Origin: Triplophysa rosa | Taxonomy: Eukaryota; Chordata; Actinopteri; Cypriniformes; Nemacheilidae | Direction of reading: 5' to 3' | Length of the DNA stretch: 64,000 bases | Assembly (NCBI RefSeq): GCF_024868665.1 | Contig: NC_079904.1 | Location: 18,486,814 to 18,550,813, forward strand | Notes under the pieces: model-generated | Database searches by the model: none | What the model was told of the DNA's origin: nothing | Seen by the model: the letters and a program-made list of their open reading frames with translations, nothing else | Shown here: one piece after another, positions 45,966 to 58,032 of the stretch | How the letters are laid out: each line of letters starts with the position of its first letter | Numbering within the stretch: the first letter of the stretch is position 1 | Program-made: the position numbers and the translations under genes

Positions 45966-47534
45966 GTGAGTATTTCTCCATGAACACCGACAACCGTTAC
46001 AATGACTGACGACCAAAACATCTGTCAAACAAAGAGGGAGAGGGCCAGTTCAAAGGTAGAAAGGTTGTTTGACTCCGCTGCGCTGACCGATGGGCACATA
46101 ATATAATAACGTCAGTGCAGTGCTAACGATTCATACTGTACGCACTAGTACAGAAATTTGGTCACATTTAAATGCAGGTCGTAAACCAGAAAAAACACAG
46201 AGAGAGGGCACACTTTGTATATAGTAATCCCAGATCAGGGTTTTTCCTGCATAAAGAAATTGGAGGCGGCCGCCTCAATCAAATTTCGTGCTGCCTTAGA
46301 CTCTCGTCAAAAATATGTCGAGTAGACATGTGCCGATATTCGGTAATGCGATTAATTGCGGTAATGGATTAGCACGATGTTTTTATCGCGGGCACTTTCA
46401 AATACCACGAAAATATATAGATTTTTTTATTTTTCATCAACCGGATAAAAGTACACTGCGTGTATGCTGCACACTCTGATCTAAACGATCCCGTTCCCCA
46501 TGTGGAGATGCCTACGTGTGTGTGTGCGCGCGCTGCTGAGCAAAAGACACGTGTGCACTCTGATGTAAACAGTACCACATGGAGAGGAAGCATGGCGGAA
46601 GGAGGAACGCTGCCGACGATTTATCCCCCTTCTAAAAGGGTGAAGTCTGAGGTTTGGAAATATTTTGGGTTAAAAGTAAGCAGAGTAATGAAATTTGACA
46701 GTGTGGCAGAATAATTATTTTTAATTATACGTTGATGGAACGCAATAAAGTCATACACTGTCTCAATGTGCGAGTGAATTTGCTCTTTATAAATGTTTAG
46801 CTTGCTATAATAGTTAACACACTGGCTTGGCTTGTTATTCAAACAATAATAATAATAATAATAACATGAATTGTAGTACTAGCGTTGTACAGACATAAGT
46901 ATATTTAAAAGCAGTTAACAAAAGTTGTTCTTTTGCAGTTTGCACTTTATTCTGTTTGAATAAACTCACTTTATACATCATTACTGTGTGTTGTTTTATT
47001 TATATTTAAATGTTTGAGGTTCTCTTTATTATTTAAAATAAAGTTGTTATCAAGAGGAAAACACTGAAGTTGGTTTAATTTTCAACCTTCATTTCTCATA
47101 GAATTGAATACTGCGATAATACCGTTTACCGCGATGAAACCTTAATCAGAATCAGAATCAGAAGAGCTTTATTGCCAAGTGTGCTTGCACACACAAGGAA
47201 TTTTCTTTGGTGTTGGAAGCTTCTAGTACAGACATTCAACACAATGACAATACAATATAATACGATTTACAGTCTAAAAGATTCTAAATTGTGCATATAT
47301 AAAATAAAGACTATTTTACAGAAAATGGGGGATAATAACATATAAGAGACATTGTACAGGGTAGTATATAGTAGAATAAACATATTAACAGATTGTATGT
47401 ACACTTGTGCAAATGGATAATTTAGTAAGTAGAGGTAGTGTTATATACATGTATACATAAGATGTAGATATAATAAGGCACTATAGTGCACACTATAGGA
47501 GTAGTGGAAGTGGAATATTGCTCTTAAGGAGCAG

Positions 47535-49106
47535 TTATCTGTTTAGGAGGGAGATTGCCTGGGGGAAGAAGCTGCTTCTGTGTCTGGAAGTCCTGGTGTT
47601 TGGTGCTCTAAAGCGCCGGCCAGAGGGCAGCAGATCAAAGAGTTTGTGTGCTGGGTGTGTGGAGTCAATGATGATTTTTCTTGCCCTGTTTTTCACTCTG
47701 GAATCGTACAGGTCCTGAAGTGTGGGCAGAGGAGCACCAATAATTTTCTCAGCACTACGAACTGTCCGTTGTAGTCTTCGTAGGTCTGATTTGGTGGCCG
47801 AGCCATACCAAACAGTAATTGAAGTGCACAGAACAGATTCGATGACCACTGAGTAGAACTGGGTCAGTAGCTCCTGTGGTAGGTTGAACTTCCTCAATTG
47901 ACGGAGGAAGTATAACCTCTGCTGGGCCTTCTTTACAATGGAGTCTATGTGGGACTCCCACTTCAGGTCCTGAGAGATGGTGGAGCCCAGGAACCTGAAT
48001 GACTCCACAGTATCCACAGTGCTGTCCAGGATGGTGAGGGGAGGAAGTGATGGAGGGTTCCTTCTGAAATCCACTATCATCTCCACTGTCTTGAATGCAT
48101 TCAGCTCTAGGTTGTTTTGACTACACCAGGCAGCCAGCTGAGCAACCTCCTTTCTGTAGGCAGATTCATCACCGTCTTGAATAAGGCCAATGACTGTGGT
48201 GTCATCTGCAAACTTCAGGAGTTTGACAGAAGGGTCTGTAGAGGTGCATTCGTTTGTGTAGAGTGAATATAGCAGTGGAGAAAGAACACATCCTTGAGGA
48301 GCTCCGGTGCTGATGGTACATGTGCTGGATTTAAATTTTCCCAACCTCACTAGCTGCTGCCTGTTCGACAGGAAGTTAATAATCCACTGACAGGTAGAGG
48401 TTGGCACAGAGAGCTGGGTAAGCTTGGGCAGGAGGAGGTCTGGGATTATGGTGTTGAAGGCCGAGCTGAAGTCTACAAACAGGATCCTGACGTAAGTCCC
48501 TGGTCTGTCTAGGTGTTGTAGGATGTAATGCAGTCCCATGTTTACTGCATCGTCCACAGACCTGTTTGCTCGGTAAGCAAACTGGAGGGGATCAAGAAGT
48601 GGTCTGGTGATGTCCTTCAGGTGGGCCAGTACAAGTCTCTCAAATGACTTCATGACCACAGATGTTAAAGCAACAGGCCTGTAGTCATTAAGTCCAGATA
48701 TTTTGGGTTTCTTCTGTACAGGGATGATGGTGGAGCGTTTGAAGCATGAAGGGACTTCACACTGCTCCAAAGATCTGTTAAAAATATTAGTGAAGATGGG
48801 CGACAGCTGCTCCGCACAGACTTTCAGGCAGGAGGGTGAGACATTGTCTGGGCCTGGTGCTTTTCTGATCTTTTGTTTGCGGAAAAGCTGGCAAACATCC
48901 TCTTCGCAGATCTTAAGTGCAGGTTGAATGTCAAGAGGAGGTGTTAATGGTATAGCAGAGATAGGGTCAGGGCGGGTGTGAAGGGTGAGACTCTGCATTT
49001 CAAAACGACAATAGAAGTCGTTCAGGTCGTCAGCCAGTCGTTGATTACCCATAGACTGAGGGGATGATGGCTTGTAGTTGGTAATGTCTTTCAGGCCTTT
49101 CCACAC
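47535..49106 (-). pseudogene. LINE reverse transcriptase, open for 523 codons
   Basis: Long uninterrupted RT frame. Motifs in order are KIRKAPGPDNVSPSCLK, ISGLNDYRPVALTSVVMKSF, ILFVDFSSAFNTI, STGAPQGCVLSPLLYSLY, the catalytic FADDTTVIG, NNLELNAFKTVEMIVDFRR, FRFLGSTIS and a C-terminal HPAHKLFDLLPSGRRFR segment. It ends naturally at 47535. The RT itself looks intact, but the upstream endonuclease is in a different frame (overlap at 49091-49106) and is damaged, so the element as a whole is not complete. Confidence 0.88.
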
Positions 49107-50340
49107 TGATGCAGGGTCGTTGGTGAAAACTGGTTCTTCAGCTTTTCAGAGTAGCTTCTCTTAGCTGCTCTTATCTCCTTTGTCAGTGTGTTTTTGGCCT
49201 GATTATACAAGACTTTGTCCCCACTTCTGTAAGCATCTTCTTTGGCCTGACGAAGCTGTCTCAGTTTCATTGTAAACCATGGTTTGTCATTGTTGTATGT
49301 TAAGCGAGTCCTGGTGGGAATACACATGTCCTCACAGAAGCTGATGTAGGATGTCACTGTGTCAGTTAACTCATCCAGATCAGTGGCTGCAGCTTCAAAG
49401 ACACTCCAATCCGTGCAGTCGAAACAGGCTTGTAAGGCCCGCTCTGTTTCGCTGCTCCATCTCTTTGCTGTTCTTGCTACAGGCTTGGCAGATTTAAGCT
49501 TCTGTCTGTAGGTCGGAAGAAGATGAACCAGGCAATGATCAGAGAGACCCAGAGCTGCTCTGGGAACAGAGTGGTATGCATCCCGTATTGTGGTGTAACA
49601 GTGATCCAGAATGTTGCTGTCTCTGGTGGGGCATGTGATATGCTGCCTGTATTTTGGCAGCTCACGGGAGAGGTTTGCTCTGTTAAAGTCCCCAATAATA
49701 ATAATAAGAGAATCCGGGTGTTGCTGCTCCGTGTCAGTGATGTAATCCCCAGCTGTTGCAGCGCCGCGCTCGCACAAGCATGTGGAGGAATGTAAACATT
49801 CACGAGAATAAAGAGGAAAACTCGCGTGGCGAATAAAAAGGTTTGCAGTTGATAGAGAACGCTTCTAAGTACGAAAAGCACATCTTCTTCAGTGTTGTTA
49901 TATCTCTGCACCAACCTTCGTTTATATAAAAACATAATCCACCACCACGTGTCTTCCCTGTTGACTCGGCAATCGATCCGCTCTGAACAGCTGAAAACCC
50001 GGCAGATGTAACGCGCTGTCCGGTATGGTGTCATTGAGCCATGTTTCTGTGAAACACAGCGCAGCGGAGTTGGAAAAATCTTTGTTTGTCCTGGTGAGTA
50101 AGAGTATTTCGTCCGTTTTGTTGGTAAGGGAGCGGACATTCGCCAGGTGTATACTCGGCAGCGGGGTCCTAAATCCGCGTCGTCGGAGTCTGACGAGCGC
50201 ACCCGCTCGCTTTCCCCGCTTGCGTCTTTTAGAGCGTTTGTACAGAGCTGCCGCTCCTCCGAGTAAAATGTCCAGTAAGACGTCTGAATTTCAAAATTAG
50301 GGAAAAGATTGATAGAAGGGCATTGCTTAATGTTAAGCAA
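49091..50340 (-). pseudogene. LINE endonuclease, frameshifted
   Basis: APE-type endonuclease part. The frame 49777-49091 holds IIIIGDFNRANLSRELPKY, SNILDHCYTT and LGLSDHCLVHLLP, the last with the catalytic Asp-His pair. The earlier part is scattered over other frames up to about 50340 (VNVYIPPHA at about 49800; MTPYRTARYICR at about 50010), showing at least two frame changes. The linker WFTMKLRQLRQAKEDAYRSG leads toward the RT. Confidence 0.75.
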
Positions 50341-52379
50341 TTCGTCCCTGGTAAAAGTGATTAAAGAAGAGTAGCTTAAACAGGAAAAACAAACAAAAAG
50401 ACATAAGTACTAGAGCACTCCAAACCGAGGCAGCCATCCGCGGCGCCATCTTGAATAGTCAATTAATCAATTAATCTGCAGCAGGAAATTGATACCGGCA
50501 CAAGCTAATGTTAGTTAGGTTTACAAAAAACACTGCGTGCATTATTAAACAGATTGTCATTTGTAACTGCAGTTACGAAACAATGGAGGCGCTGTTTCGT
50601 TACCAGCAGTGAGACGCTGAAGAGTTCAGTAAAAGAGCTATATTAGGAGCTGTATTAGCTGTGTTTCACGGCTGTTCAGGAGTTTTACGTTCAATTTACA
50701 TTTTCTTGAATTTCTTGAAAAGATTTCCTAAATTAACTTGCTGTACATCATTTAATGTTTTTAGCTGTGAAGTTGGCTCGTTGAATCAGCGTTATTCTGT
50801 ACACAGCGAGTTCGCCAGTATGAACGCACATTGCGATCAGAACGACTCGCAAACAAATGACTCCTTTGTACCAATTCGTTTACACAGAATGTAAGAGATC
50901 AGTGAATCGTTCAAAGCTCAGTGAACTACAAGAGAACGTAGGGTGTGAATGAGCTTTGCTCATTTAGTTAGACTGGTTACTTATGGGCGAAAAAGGCTTA
51001 TAAAAAAGGCTTATATTAAAATTTTCAACTTTTCTGTTTGATTGAATAAATGTAATGGTTTATATAACTTATTAGTTTTCATTTCATCAAATTTTTTTAG
51101 ATTTTTAATATAAGTGTTTTGTTAAGACACTTATCCCATGTTTTTTATTTGGGAATTCATTATTATATATTTTTTAATTAGTCAGTATCAGTGTTTATTA
51201 AGCTTAGTTTTCCCCTGTCACTTTGACTGGGGGTGAAAAGTTGTGTGCTTTGAGGAGGAAGAAAAATAAGGGTTGCAGTAAAGTAAAATGGTGCATAGTT
51301 GGGGCCCCCATACATGGATTTGCCTAGGGCCCCCAAATCACTAAATCCGCCCCTGGTTCTAAGAGGCAATTACAGAAATACTTGACGACTTTGCTCAGGC
51401 ATTTAAGATTGACCATAACAACATTTCTGATGCTGTGTAACAAGATCAGCCTACTCTGGTTAGTCAGGTTACGCCGTCTCATAGTGCAATTACGTGACTT
51501 TTTGGAGGAATTTATTCGGCAAATGCGTTTCCATCTCCCATTATTCGCATTACCCTTTTTCGCAAATGAAAAACCACCTCAAGCGAGCGTAAAAACTTTT
51601 TGCGAATTAAGGGTTTTTAATTCGAAATTTGGCGTTTTCATCACTCGTTTCTGATGCGAAACTTCAAAATGCGAATAAAACCAGATTGATAGAAACCCGC
51701 TTATTGTTACTGACTATGTGATGCGATCTGGGAAAACCCGTCGGATGTCGCACTGGGACACCTATCAAAGTAAACCACTTAACATGAAGAATGAAGGAGT
51801 ATCAATGCACATTTCCTGCCAGTCCTGTGTAAACTACGGCATGCAACGTTTTTTATACAATGTTTTCGTGAGATGACAGAGCTCCCCGTCTGCAGCACCG
51901 GGAGTTATCCGATCGCAAAACATACAAGGGATGATCAAAAGTCCAGACACAATGCACATGATAAACAACGTAAAACTTGCTTCACTGCTTATTAGTTGTT
52001 AATGTTTGCTCCTTGTGTAGTGATAATGGTAGAGCTCTCGTTCTTTAAGTGTGCCCGCACCATTTTCCTTACTTTCGTTTTATTCAAACGATTTTGTACA
52101 GTATTTTTATAGACTCAAGCACAGCAAGTACAGCGTGATGACGTCACGAACATACTAATTACCACGTAAAGCCACCTTGCACCATAGTGACGGGTAATAA
52201 TAGATTATGACGGATTTTTTACGAGCCTGTCAGTCAAAATGACGGACAATAAAAAAGTCTAGCGCAACCTCTGGTGTGTACGTGTGAAAATGAGTGTGCT
52301 GCAGTCAGACACAGAGGTGAGGAGCCTATAGGCCCGTCAGTTAAACAGAGTGGATGTAGCCCCGGATGATGAGAGAAGA

Positions 52380-52771
52380 TGAAAAGAACGATTGACAACT
52401 TTTTTGTGAATAATGTTAAGTTAAGGCCTGATCGGTCCGAAAATCATAAGCAATGCTCTGACACGGAGCCATCAACCTCCCAGGTTATGTCAAGCCCTGG
52501 TCCATTTATCTTGAGATGTTTTAAGTTTAAATTTCAGTTCAGTGAAGCACTTTAAGCACCAACACTTCTTCAGTAAGTTACCTTTCTTGTAGAATTGTGC
52601 TTCAAATAAACAACTTTATGTTGACCAGATTGTTAGTTAATCATTTCCAAGTCAATTTTGCCTATATGGACAGCGATTTAAAAAAAAGTGAACTGGTTGA
52701 GAAAGTTGAGAAATCAACTTTGAGAAATCAAGTCGCATGTGCGACCAAATTGGTCGCACTCTAGAGCCCTG
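52380..52771. mobile_element. End of an inverted CAGGGCTCTAG-family element
   Basis: Ends GTCGCACTCTAGAGCCCTG. Running leftward it matches, inverted, 28403-28440 (GATTTTCGGAC, TCAGGCCTTAACTT) and 18440-18560 (AACTTTATGTTGACCAGATT). The other terminus is not clearly found; a similar AAAAAAGTCTCTGCGA piece lies at about 43371, left of the level-3 hAT, so this may be a nest level between 2 and 3. Confidence 0.6.
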
Positions 52772-52821
52772 CTGTTACTCAAGCCTCATCAGGTATTTTA
52801 ATGATAATAAAGCATATTTAT

Positions 52822-53773
52822 TAGGGCTGGGTTTTGCGACCAAATTGGCGATTCGAATCGATTCTTATTTGTATGGTTTCAATTCAATTTTGATTCGATT
52901 CGATTCAATATCGATTAGTTATCAGTACTTAGATTAAAATGCTAGTTTTGCAGGCATGGAATCCACATTTATGTATATATGCTAGTAACTGAAACTCTCC
53001 TTGTGTGTCACCATTGCGTATCTCGGCTCCAAAACATTGATAAGATTGTGAAAGCCCTCGTTCTCAACTATCGCGTATGGGCGTAAATCCTTGCAAATCA
53101 GCATTACTATAGCGTCAGTTATTTTCTTAGCGCGAGGTGAATCTGACTGTAATTTGTAGGCAAAAGCAACGTCTAGCCGTTGCTGTCCAGAATCGCATGA
53201 ACCAGATATCGCGTCAGGGTGACATCTCGACAGGTGGTTTCGTAGGTTTGTGTTGTTGCAAAATCGTAGCTCTTTCAAACAACAGTTGTTTTGTCGACCT
53301 CATCTTTGCCGTCATTGCCTTTAAACATAAAGTGCTTCCACACATCAGACTTTAATTTAGCCGGCGCTGGGGTCCATTGGCTACCGTAAGCTTCTGCCAT
53401 GATCCATCCCCCTCTCCCACTTTTTATTTGAAATTGTTTTGCTTTAAATGTATCAGCACGAGTGATTGCAACATCTTCAGGAAGATAGGCGAAATACAGA
53501 TATCCTTGAACTAAAGCACACGCATTAAGAATCGATTCGGGATTTCCCGAATTGATATTGTTTCATTAAATTGAAGATCGATTAAAATCGAAGAATCTAA
53601 GCGTAAGCGACTCAAACTCGCACTGCTTTTAGATCGAGCAGCATTTCCTACTGATCCCAGAGCCATGCTTCACGGAGAAGCTACGCATAAAAAAAATCGA
53701 CACATTGCATATCGCAGCCAGCTTGATTTCAATAGGATTTAGTGGTATCGCGATAAATTATCGTGCAGCCCTA
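52822..53773. mobile_element. hAT-like element related to nest level 2, composite
   Basis: Starts TAGGGCTGGGTTTTGCGACC and ends CGTGCAGCCCTA. Its left arm equals, inverted, the right arm of the 43186-56139 hAT. The TTAAAATCGAAGAATC piece at about 53585 equals the inverted left arm. A different terminus type follows, and no matching target copies are seen, so two elements may be fused. A 98-codon minus-strand frame (52982-53278, LRNHLSRCHPDA) resembles the second half of a BED zinc finger with an H-x5-H-like spacing. Confidence 0.5.
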
Positions 53774-54558
53774 GACGCAATAAGACGTGATGAGCAGATA
53801 AGCGAGGCTCCGTCCACAAGAGAAGCGTGCAGAAATACTTCAGATTAAAGTCACATCACAAAAAAAACGAACAGAGTTTTGTGGTGAAAGGAGGAAACAT
53901 CCGGATTTATTTGAACAAGTTCAAGCGGTAAGTTTCAAATTCTGTTAGAGTTTGCATTATGACTGTTGTATCATATGTTAAGTTAAAGGTTACATTAAAA
54001 TAAACGCCCCTGTTTGCGTGTTAATTTGTTAGCGCCAATGCTAATCCAGTCAAGTGTACTTACTAACCATCTAATGCTTTTATAACTGTAATGGGGCAAA
54101 ATAAATGGGAGGACATGATGTTGTTTACAGTACCTATTTTAAATAGGCCTATCCCAAATCTATGTGCTAGAAAACAATATATGTTTGACTAGAAATGTGT
54201 ATGATTTGGATAGATAACTCTATAAGGTTTAAAAAGACCAATTTAAACTAAAGAAAAATATATCTGTTGCAATTATTATTACCTTAATGTAAGTAAATCT
54301 TGTATAAATGCAGTAAAAAAACTGAGGTTTGTTTTAATATTGCATATGCATGTTTGTTCAGACAGTTGACTTACTGAACTTTATTCTATTTGTCTTATAC
54401 AGCAGCAGACTGTGGAGGATGTTCATCAGCATGCTTCAGCAACAATTAACTTGGCATTGCTTTTTATGCATTTATATTAATAATGAGCTTTATTAATAAA
54501 ATTGTGTTTCAATTAGCATGTACTGGTGTTTTGCTTTGGTACCAAAATTGATACAGAG
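53774..54558. other. Arm of the outer hAT; no clear gene
   Basis: A possible donor (GCG|GTAAGT at about 53931) follows a short exon-like stretch. The rest is AT-rich with no motif. Part of the interior of the 43186-56139 hAT or of an element within it. Confidence 0.3.
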
Positions 54559-55539
54559 TAGAGGTGGGCGGAATAGCCAAAAATCTATTTCACGGAATGA
54601 GTCATTTTATTTCATGGAAACGATATATTTCATGAAACAATCTCCCATTATAATTCTATATTTTATACCTCATTTTTCTTAGATTGATTTAACTAATTTA
54701 TTTATTACAGTTCATTTAAATGCTCACCATAGTTAAAATGTAGGCAAGTTATGAAAATGTACTAAAGATATCAAATTAAGTTCTGATAATCAGTTGTATT
54801 ATTTATTCATATTTATCTTCTGGCTATATCATATGTATACAGTAGGAAGATAGACAACATATATAACAATAAAGTATGAATATGCACAAACAATGAGAGT
54901 ACAGTAGCCTATATGACTAGTGTTATAAACTGGTGTTCATGGGGTCTGTACTTGTGGGTCTTTATCGCTCTTCACTCTCTACTGGATGAGAAATTTTAGT
55001 GTGTTGCGTCTGTCTTTAGGTTTGTTTATTCTCGGGCTTGTTTTTGCACTGCAAGTCTCTGGTGACTCCTCACGCGTCTCCCAAAACTGGAGGTAGAAGC
55101 GCGTCCCATCAAAGCGCTCACGCGCTCGCGAGCATCATCGCGCATTTCAAAGCAAGTTTCACCTTGGCTCGCCGGAAGTTAAACTTTATAAAACTATTAA
55201 CAGCTTTTCAAAACAACCTGACTTCTGAAATACGTGTTGAGAATGAGCTTTTTTAAATGCTGGCACAGATCCCTGCACGAGCACTGCGGGTGAGAGAAGC
55301 CACTGGAGCGGATCACTAAACTACAGACTGAAAGAAGGTCAAAAGAATGTTTGATACGTTCATTTGTTACGGGTGGATTAATTCATTCGTTTTTTTCAGA
55401 ATAGCGCCTAATTTGCAGAGTGCCGAGTTAACCACGCCTACTTATTTACATTCCGCGGAATACACGGAATAGAAAAATCTCTTACGGTTGACATTTTATT
55501 CCGCGGTAACGGAATATTCCGTCATTCCGCCAAGCCCTA
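54559..55539. mobile_element. Non-autonomous hAT with GGCGGAAT inner ends
   Basis: Begins TAGAGGTGGGCGGAAT and ends ATTCCGCCAAGCCCTA. The target copies ATACAGAG (54551-54558) and AAACAGAG (55540-55547) agree at 7 of 8 positions. Subterminal TTTCATGGAA/TTCCGCGGAA motifs occur. No transposase. Confidence 0.8.
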
Positions 55540-55547
55540 AAACAGAG

Positions 55548-55609
55548 TACCGTAGAATTTTACTGGTATTGGTAAAATTTCGGTACCGTGACAACACTAT
55601 AACAGTCTT
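55548..55609. mobile_element. Right terminus of a GTACCG-rich hAT-like element
   Basis: TTTCGGTACCGTGACAACACTA is a known style of fish hAT terminus (inverted TAGTGTTGTCACGGTACC). Its left end is not found, so extent is unknown. The element at 54559-55539 is inserted in it. The sequence from 55610 to 55980 is unassigned. Confidence 0.45.
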
Positions 55610-56689
55610 TAGTCTGCTTTCCTGCATTCCGCTGAAGGTTGCAGGCTTTCCATCTAGTGTCACTGGTTAAAAAGGCAGTTTTCTCACGATTTACAAATAG
55701 TTGGAAACATTTGAGATATTGCAAGTACTCAACTGAACAAAATATATAACACTGGCCTAGTGGTTTTTGAACATTTTACTGCAAAAAAGTTACAAACTGC
55801 GCCTTTAATGCACGTGCCTCAGAGAATAGTATCTGTATTTCACCTCTCGTCCAGAGGATGGCGCCATTATTCAAGTTGAATTTTGAATGTTTTAGGTTGT
55901 TTTTTACAGTAATATATTTGGTTACTCAAAGTAAAAGTAAAAAGTAATTCAAAACAATTATGTGGGCTATACTATTAACGTGGGGGCTTACCAGGTTACC
56001 AGCCTCTACATGGATTCCATGTCTGCAAAACTAATATTTTAAATTAAATACTGATAACTAATCGATATAGAATCGAATTGAAACCATATAAATAAGAATC
56101 TAATTGAATTTCCAAAAGTGTCTCAAAACACCCGCCCTAGTTTTTCGACCTTAAAATAATCTCTCTAAAATTATTTCAGTGGTAGAACAACTCTTAACGG
56201 GACGAATTCTACTGCCACAGCTACCTGAGCAGCAGGGGCGTATCTAGGATATAAAACCATTAGGGGCTGAGCCTAAAACATTAGGGGCTAATGTAGGGGA
56301 TTTGGATTAGGTTGTAAGGGGTCTTTTTTTTCAAGGAAAATATGCTTTGCTTTGCATGAACTTTTTTATGCAATATAGTTTATTAGCAAACACAAAATAA
56401 TTACATAAATGTAAATGTATTCTTCTCAAGGAAAATATGCTTTTCATTAACACATTTATGCAATATATTATCAATCACAAAATAATCATATGTAACTTTA
56501 TACATCTGACTAGGGCTGAAACGATTCCTCGAGTAACTCGAGTAATTCGAATACAAAAAATCATCGAGGCAAATTTTGTTGCCTCGAAGCTTTGTTTAAT
56601 CCATTTAACTACAGTACACATGGAGCACTGCGTTTCCCCACGGACCGTTATTACTAACGCACAGCCCACTAAACTCTATTCATGTTACA

Positions 56690-57120
56690 GGGCTCTCAAG
56701 TCTCACGCATTCACCGTGAGACACACGCATTTTAGTCTGTTCACACGCTCACACGTATTTCTCATGCTGATAAATAAGTGATAGCTTATTGAAATGGTGA
56801 ACTGCTATTTTACTTAGTTTTAGTCTATTTTGCGAGTGAAACTTGTTTTCCGGCTGCATTGAGTCCATAAAACTAGATGCGGACTTGTGGATGCCGAATC
56901 CTGTTATTCTGTTATTATTATGCTGTTCTGCATGTCTGCGTGAATGAACTGCACAGTTTAATGTGCTACACGCATGATGCTCATGAATTTGAATGCGTCT
57001 GCGCTGAATGAGGACATGAACTTCACCTCCAGAGTTGCTCTGAGAGTTTATTTCACGAACATGTTATTGTTTGAGTGAAGAAACAGACATACTAAAAAAT
57101 AAGCGTCTTCCGACAACCTG
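56690..57120. mobile_element. One-ended CAGGGCTCTCAAG element fragment
   Basis: Starts CAGGGCTCTCAAGTCTCACG with CACACGC/GTGAGAC repeats, a different family from CAGGGCTCTAGA. No right end is seen before the next element at 57148, so the right limit is approximate. Confidence 0.4.
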
Positions 57121-57147
57121 CCAAAATAAAAGTCATAGGCTATATAT

Positions 57148-57981
57148 TAGGGCTGTGCCGATAAACGATATCATATCGAATCGCGATAGAATGTATTTCA
57201 AAAACGATGATAAGCTAGTGGCATTTTGACTCGATATGGATTAATCTTACAGTCTAACAGACAGCAGAAATAAACGCAACAACAGTCAGTCAGCGTGCAG
57301 CTTTTATCATGCGCGTCAAAGTACAAAGTCCATTTCATACTGCACTTGGCAAAGAAAACTCGACATGAGGAGGAAAACATTACTGGAAGCGGAAACAAAG
57401 GTGAAACTAACCTCGAGTTGTCATCACGCGGTTTATCAAGTGTCTTATTTTTTTCGCAATCGCGTTGTAATGAAGTGAGTTTGTGTGCACATTAAAATAT
57501 TGAACCTTGTATGTAAGATGCTTGCATGATTAAAGAAATGTACTACAGTTTATGTGAGATGTCTTTAAGGTTCACTGAATACATTGAATGAATCCCACTA
57601 CTCGAGCAAGACATTATTGCAGCGTTATGTATGTGCGCAGGTGCTGAGCCAATAGCGTTCGAATGTACACAGTAACGGAGCCCTTTCATTGGTTGAATGT
57701 ACTGAATGAACACTCCCTTTACTTAACGAGTCAATTGAGTCAAAATGAGACTGAATGAACTGGTACATGTTGTTTATGGCCTAATATCCTCGTGTTGCAA
57801 CAGTGCATTATTTAATTGAATTTTAACTGGTTAAAGGTTAAATTTTGTTAATAAACTGTATTTAAAATAGATTTTTTAAATACAGTTTTTTTTATTAAAT
57901 ATATATCGAAATAAATATCGTTATCGATCAATATAGAAAAAAACTATCGAGTTTACTTTTTTGCCATATCGCCCAGCCCTA
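57148..57981. mobile_element. Non-autonomous hAT, family 1 (copy c), internally deleted
   Basis: Same ends as 14033-15049 (TAGGGCTGTGCCGAT, CGCCCAGCCCTA) but 834 bp long. About 150 bp is missing after TCGCAATCGC (57463), where other copies continue with the CGGTTAAAC segment. No clean target duplication remains. Confidence 0.9.
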
Positions 57982-58032
57982 CTTATATTATTATATAATA
58001 GTAAAAATAAGAAACGAAAACTAATATTATTA

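Larger units (their letters stand above)
47149..50462 (-). mobile_element. I-like LINE, 3.3 kb, nest level 8
   Basis: A non-LTR retrotransposon on the minus strand with a repeated GATTCT tail (plus-strand 47149-47165). The target duplication TTAATCA is at 47142-47148 and 50463-50469, and the empty site is visible in the sister hAT near 39252. It has an endonuclease and an RT but no recognisable ORF1, so it is 5'-truncated. The FADDT-type RT and GDFN-type endonuclease suggest the I/Nimb side of the jockey superfamily; the clade is from memory. Confidence 0.85.
46323..50507 (+). mobile_element. hAT derivative of the ZBED-type transposon (copy 2), nest level 7
   Basis: Homologous to 38023-39296, with ends TAGACATGTGCCGATAT and ACCGGCACAAGCTA. 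The transposase first exon (46592-46675, MAEGGTLPTIYPPSKRVK, then SEVWKYFGLK) and its GTAAGC donor are kept. The target copies are imperfect (ATGTCGAG versus ATGTTAGT). It is interrupted by the LINE at 47149-50462. Confidence 0.85.
46236..51100. mobile_element. CAGGGTTTTTCC-ended element (copy 1), nest level 6
   Basis: Begins CAGGGTTTTTCCTGCAT and contains the palindromic GGAGGCGGCCGCCTC. It is homologous to the complete element at 61603-62419, also on the far side of the inner insertion (50510-51060, for example CAGCGAGTTCGCCAGTATG). The right terminus is lost or diverged, so 51100 is approximate. Confidence 0.7.
45425..51355. mobile_element. hAT (CAGGGGCGGA / TCCGCCCCTG), nest level 5
   Basis: A 5.9-kb span with the exact 8-bp duplication GTTCTAAG at 45417-45424 and 51356-51363. 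The arms also share a GGGGCCCC-type motif. Its left part has an exon-like frame (45735-45983) and it is greatly enlarged by the nested elements at 46236 and beyond. Confidence 0.93.
43698..51700. mobile_element. PIF/Harbinger-type element, nest level 4
   Basis: Ends GCCGGGTTTCCATCC and, inverted, GCGGGTTTCTATCAA, flanked by TTA (43695-43697 and 51701-51703), the expected TWA target. TTCGCAT/ATGCGAA-type motifs occur in both arms. It is a short non-autonomous element opened up by two hAT insertions. Confidence 0.85.
43519..52273. mobile_element. hAT (GAGAGGCGCGTTA / TAGCGCAACCTCTG), nest level 3
   Basis: The exact 8-bp duplication GTGTGTAC is at 43511-43518 and 52274-52281. Terminal repeats are short and imperfect, but both arms carry the subterminal motif CCGTCATTTTGAC (about 43600 and, inverted, 52230-52245), which supports pairing. 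Own sequence between 51704 and 52273 has no transposase. Confidence 0.85.
43186..56139. mobile_element. hAT (TAGGGCTGGG / CCCGCCCTA), nest level 2
   Basis: The exact 8-bp duplication GTTTTTCG at 43178-43185 and 56140-56147 joins two ends nearly 13 kb apart. Removing the element restores GTAGTTTTTCGACC. Its right arm (ATCGATTAGTTATCAGTA, GGTTTCAAT motifs) matches, inverted, the arm starting at 52822. Own sequence is limited to the two arms; everything else is later insertions. Confidence 0.9.

Noticed and set aside
49477..50340. 287-codon minus-strand open frame
   Set aside because: It is a shifted frame over the LINE endonuclease; endonuclease motifs fall partly in this and partly in other frames, so it is not a separate protein.
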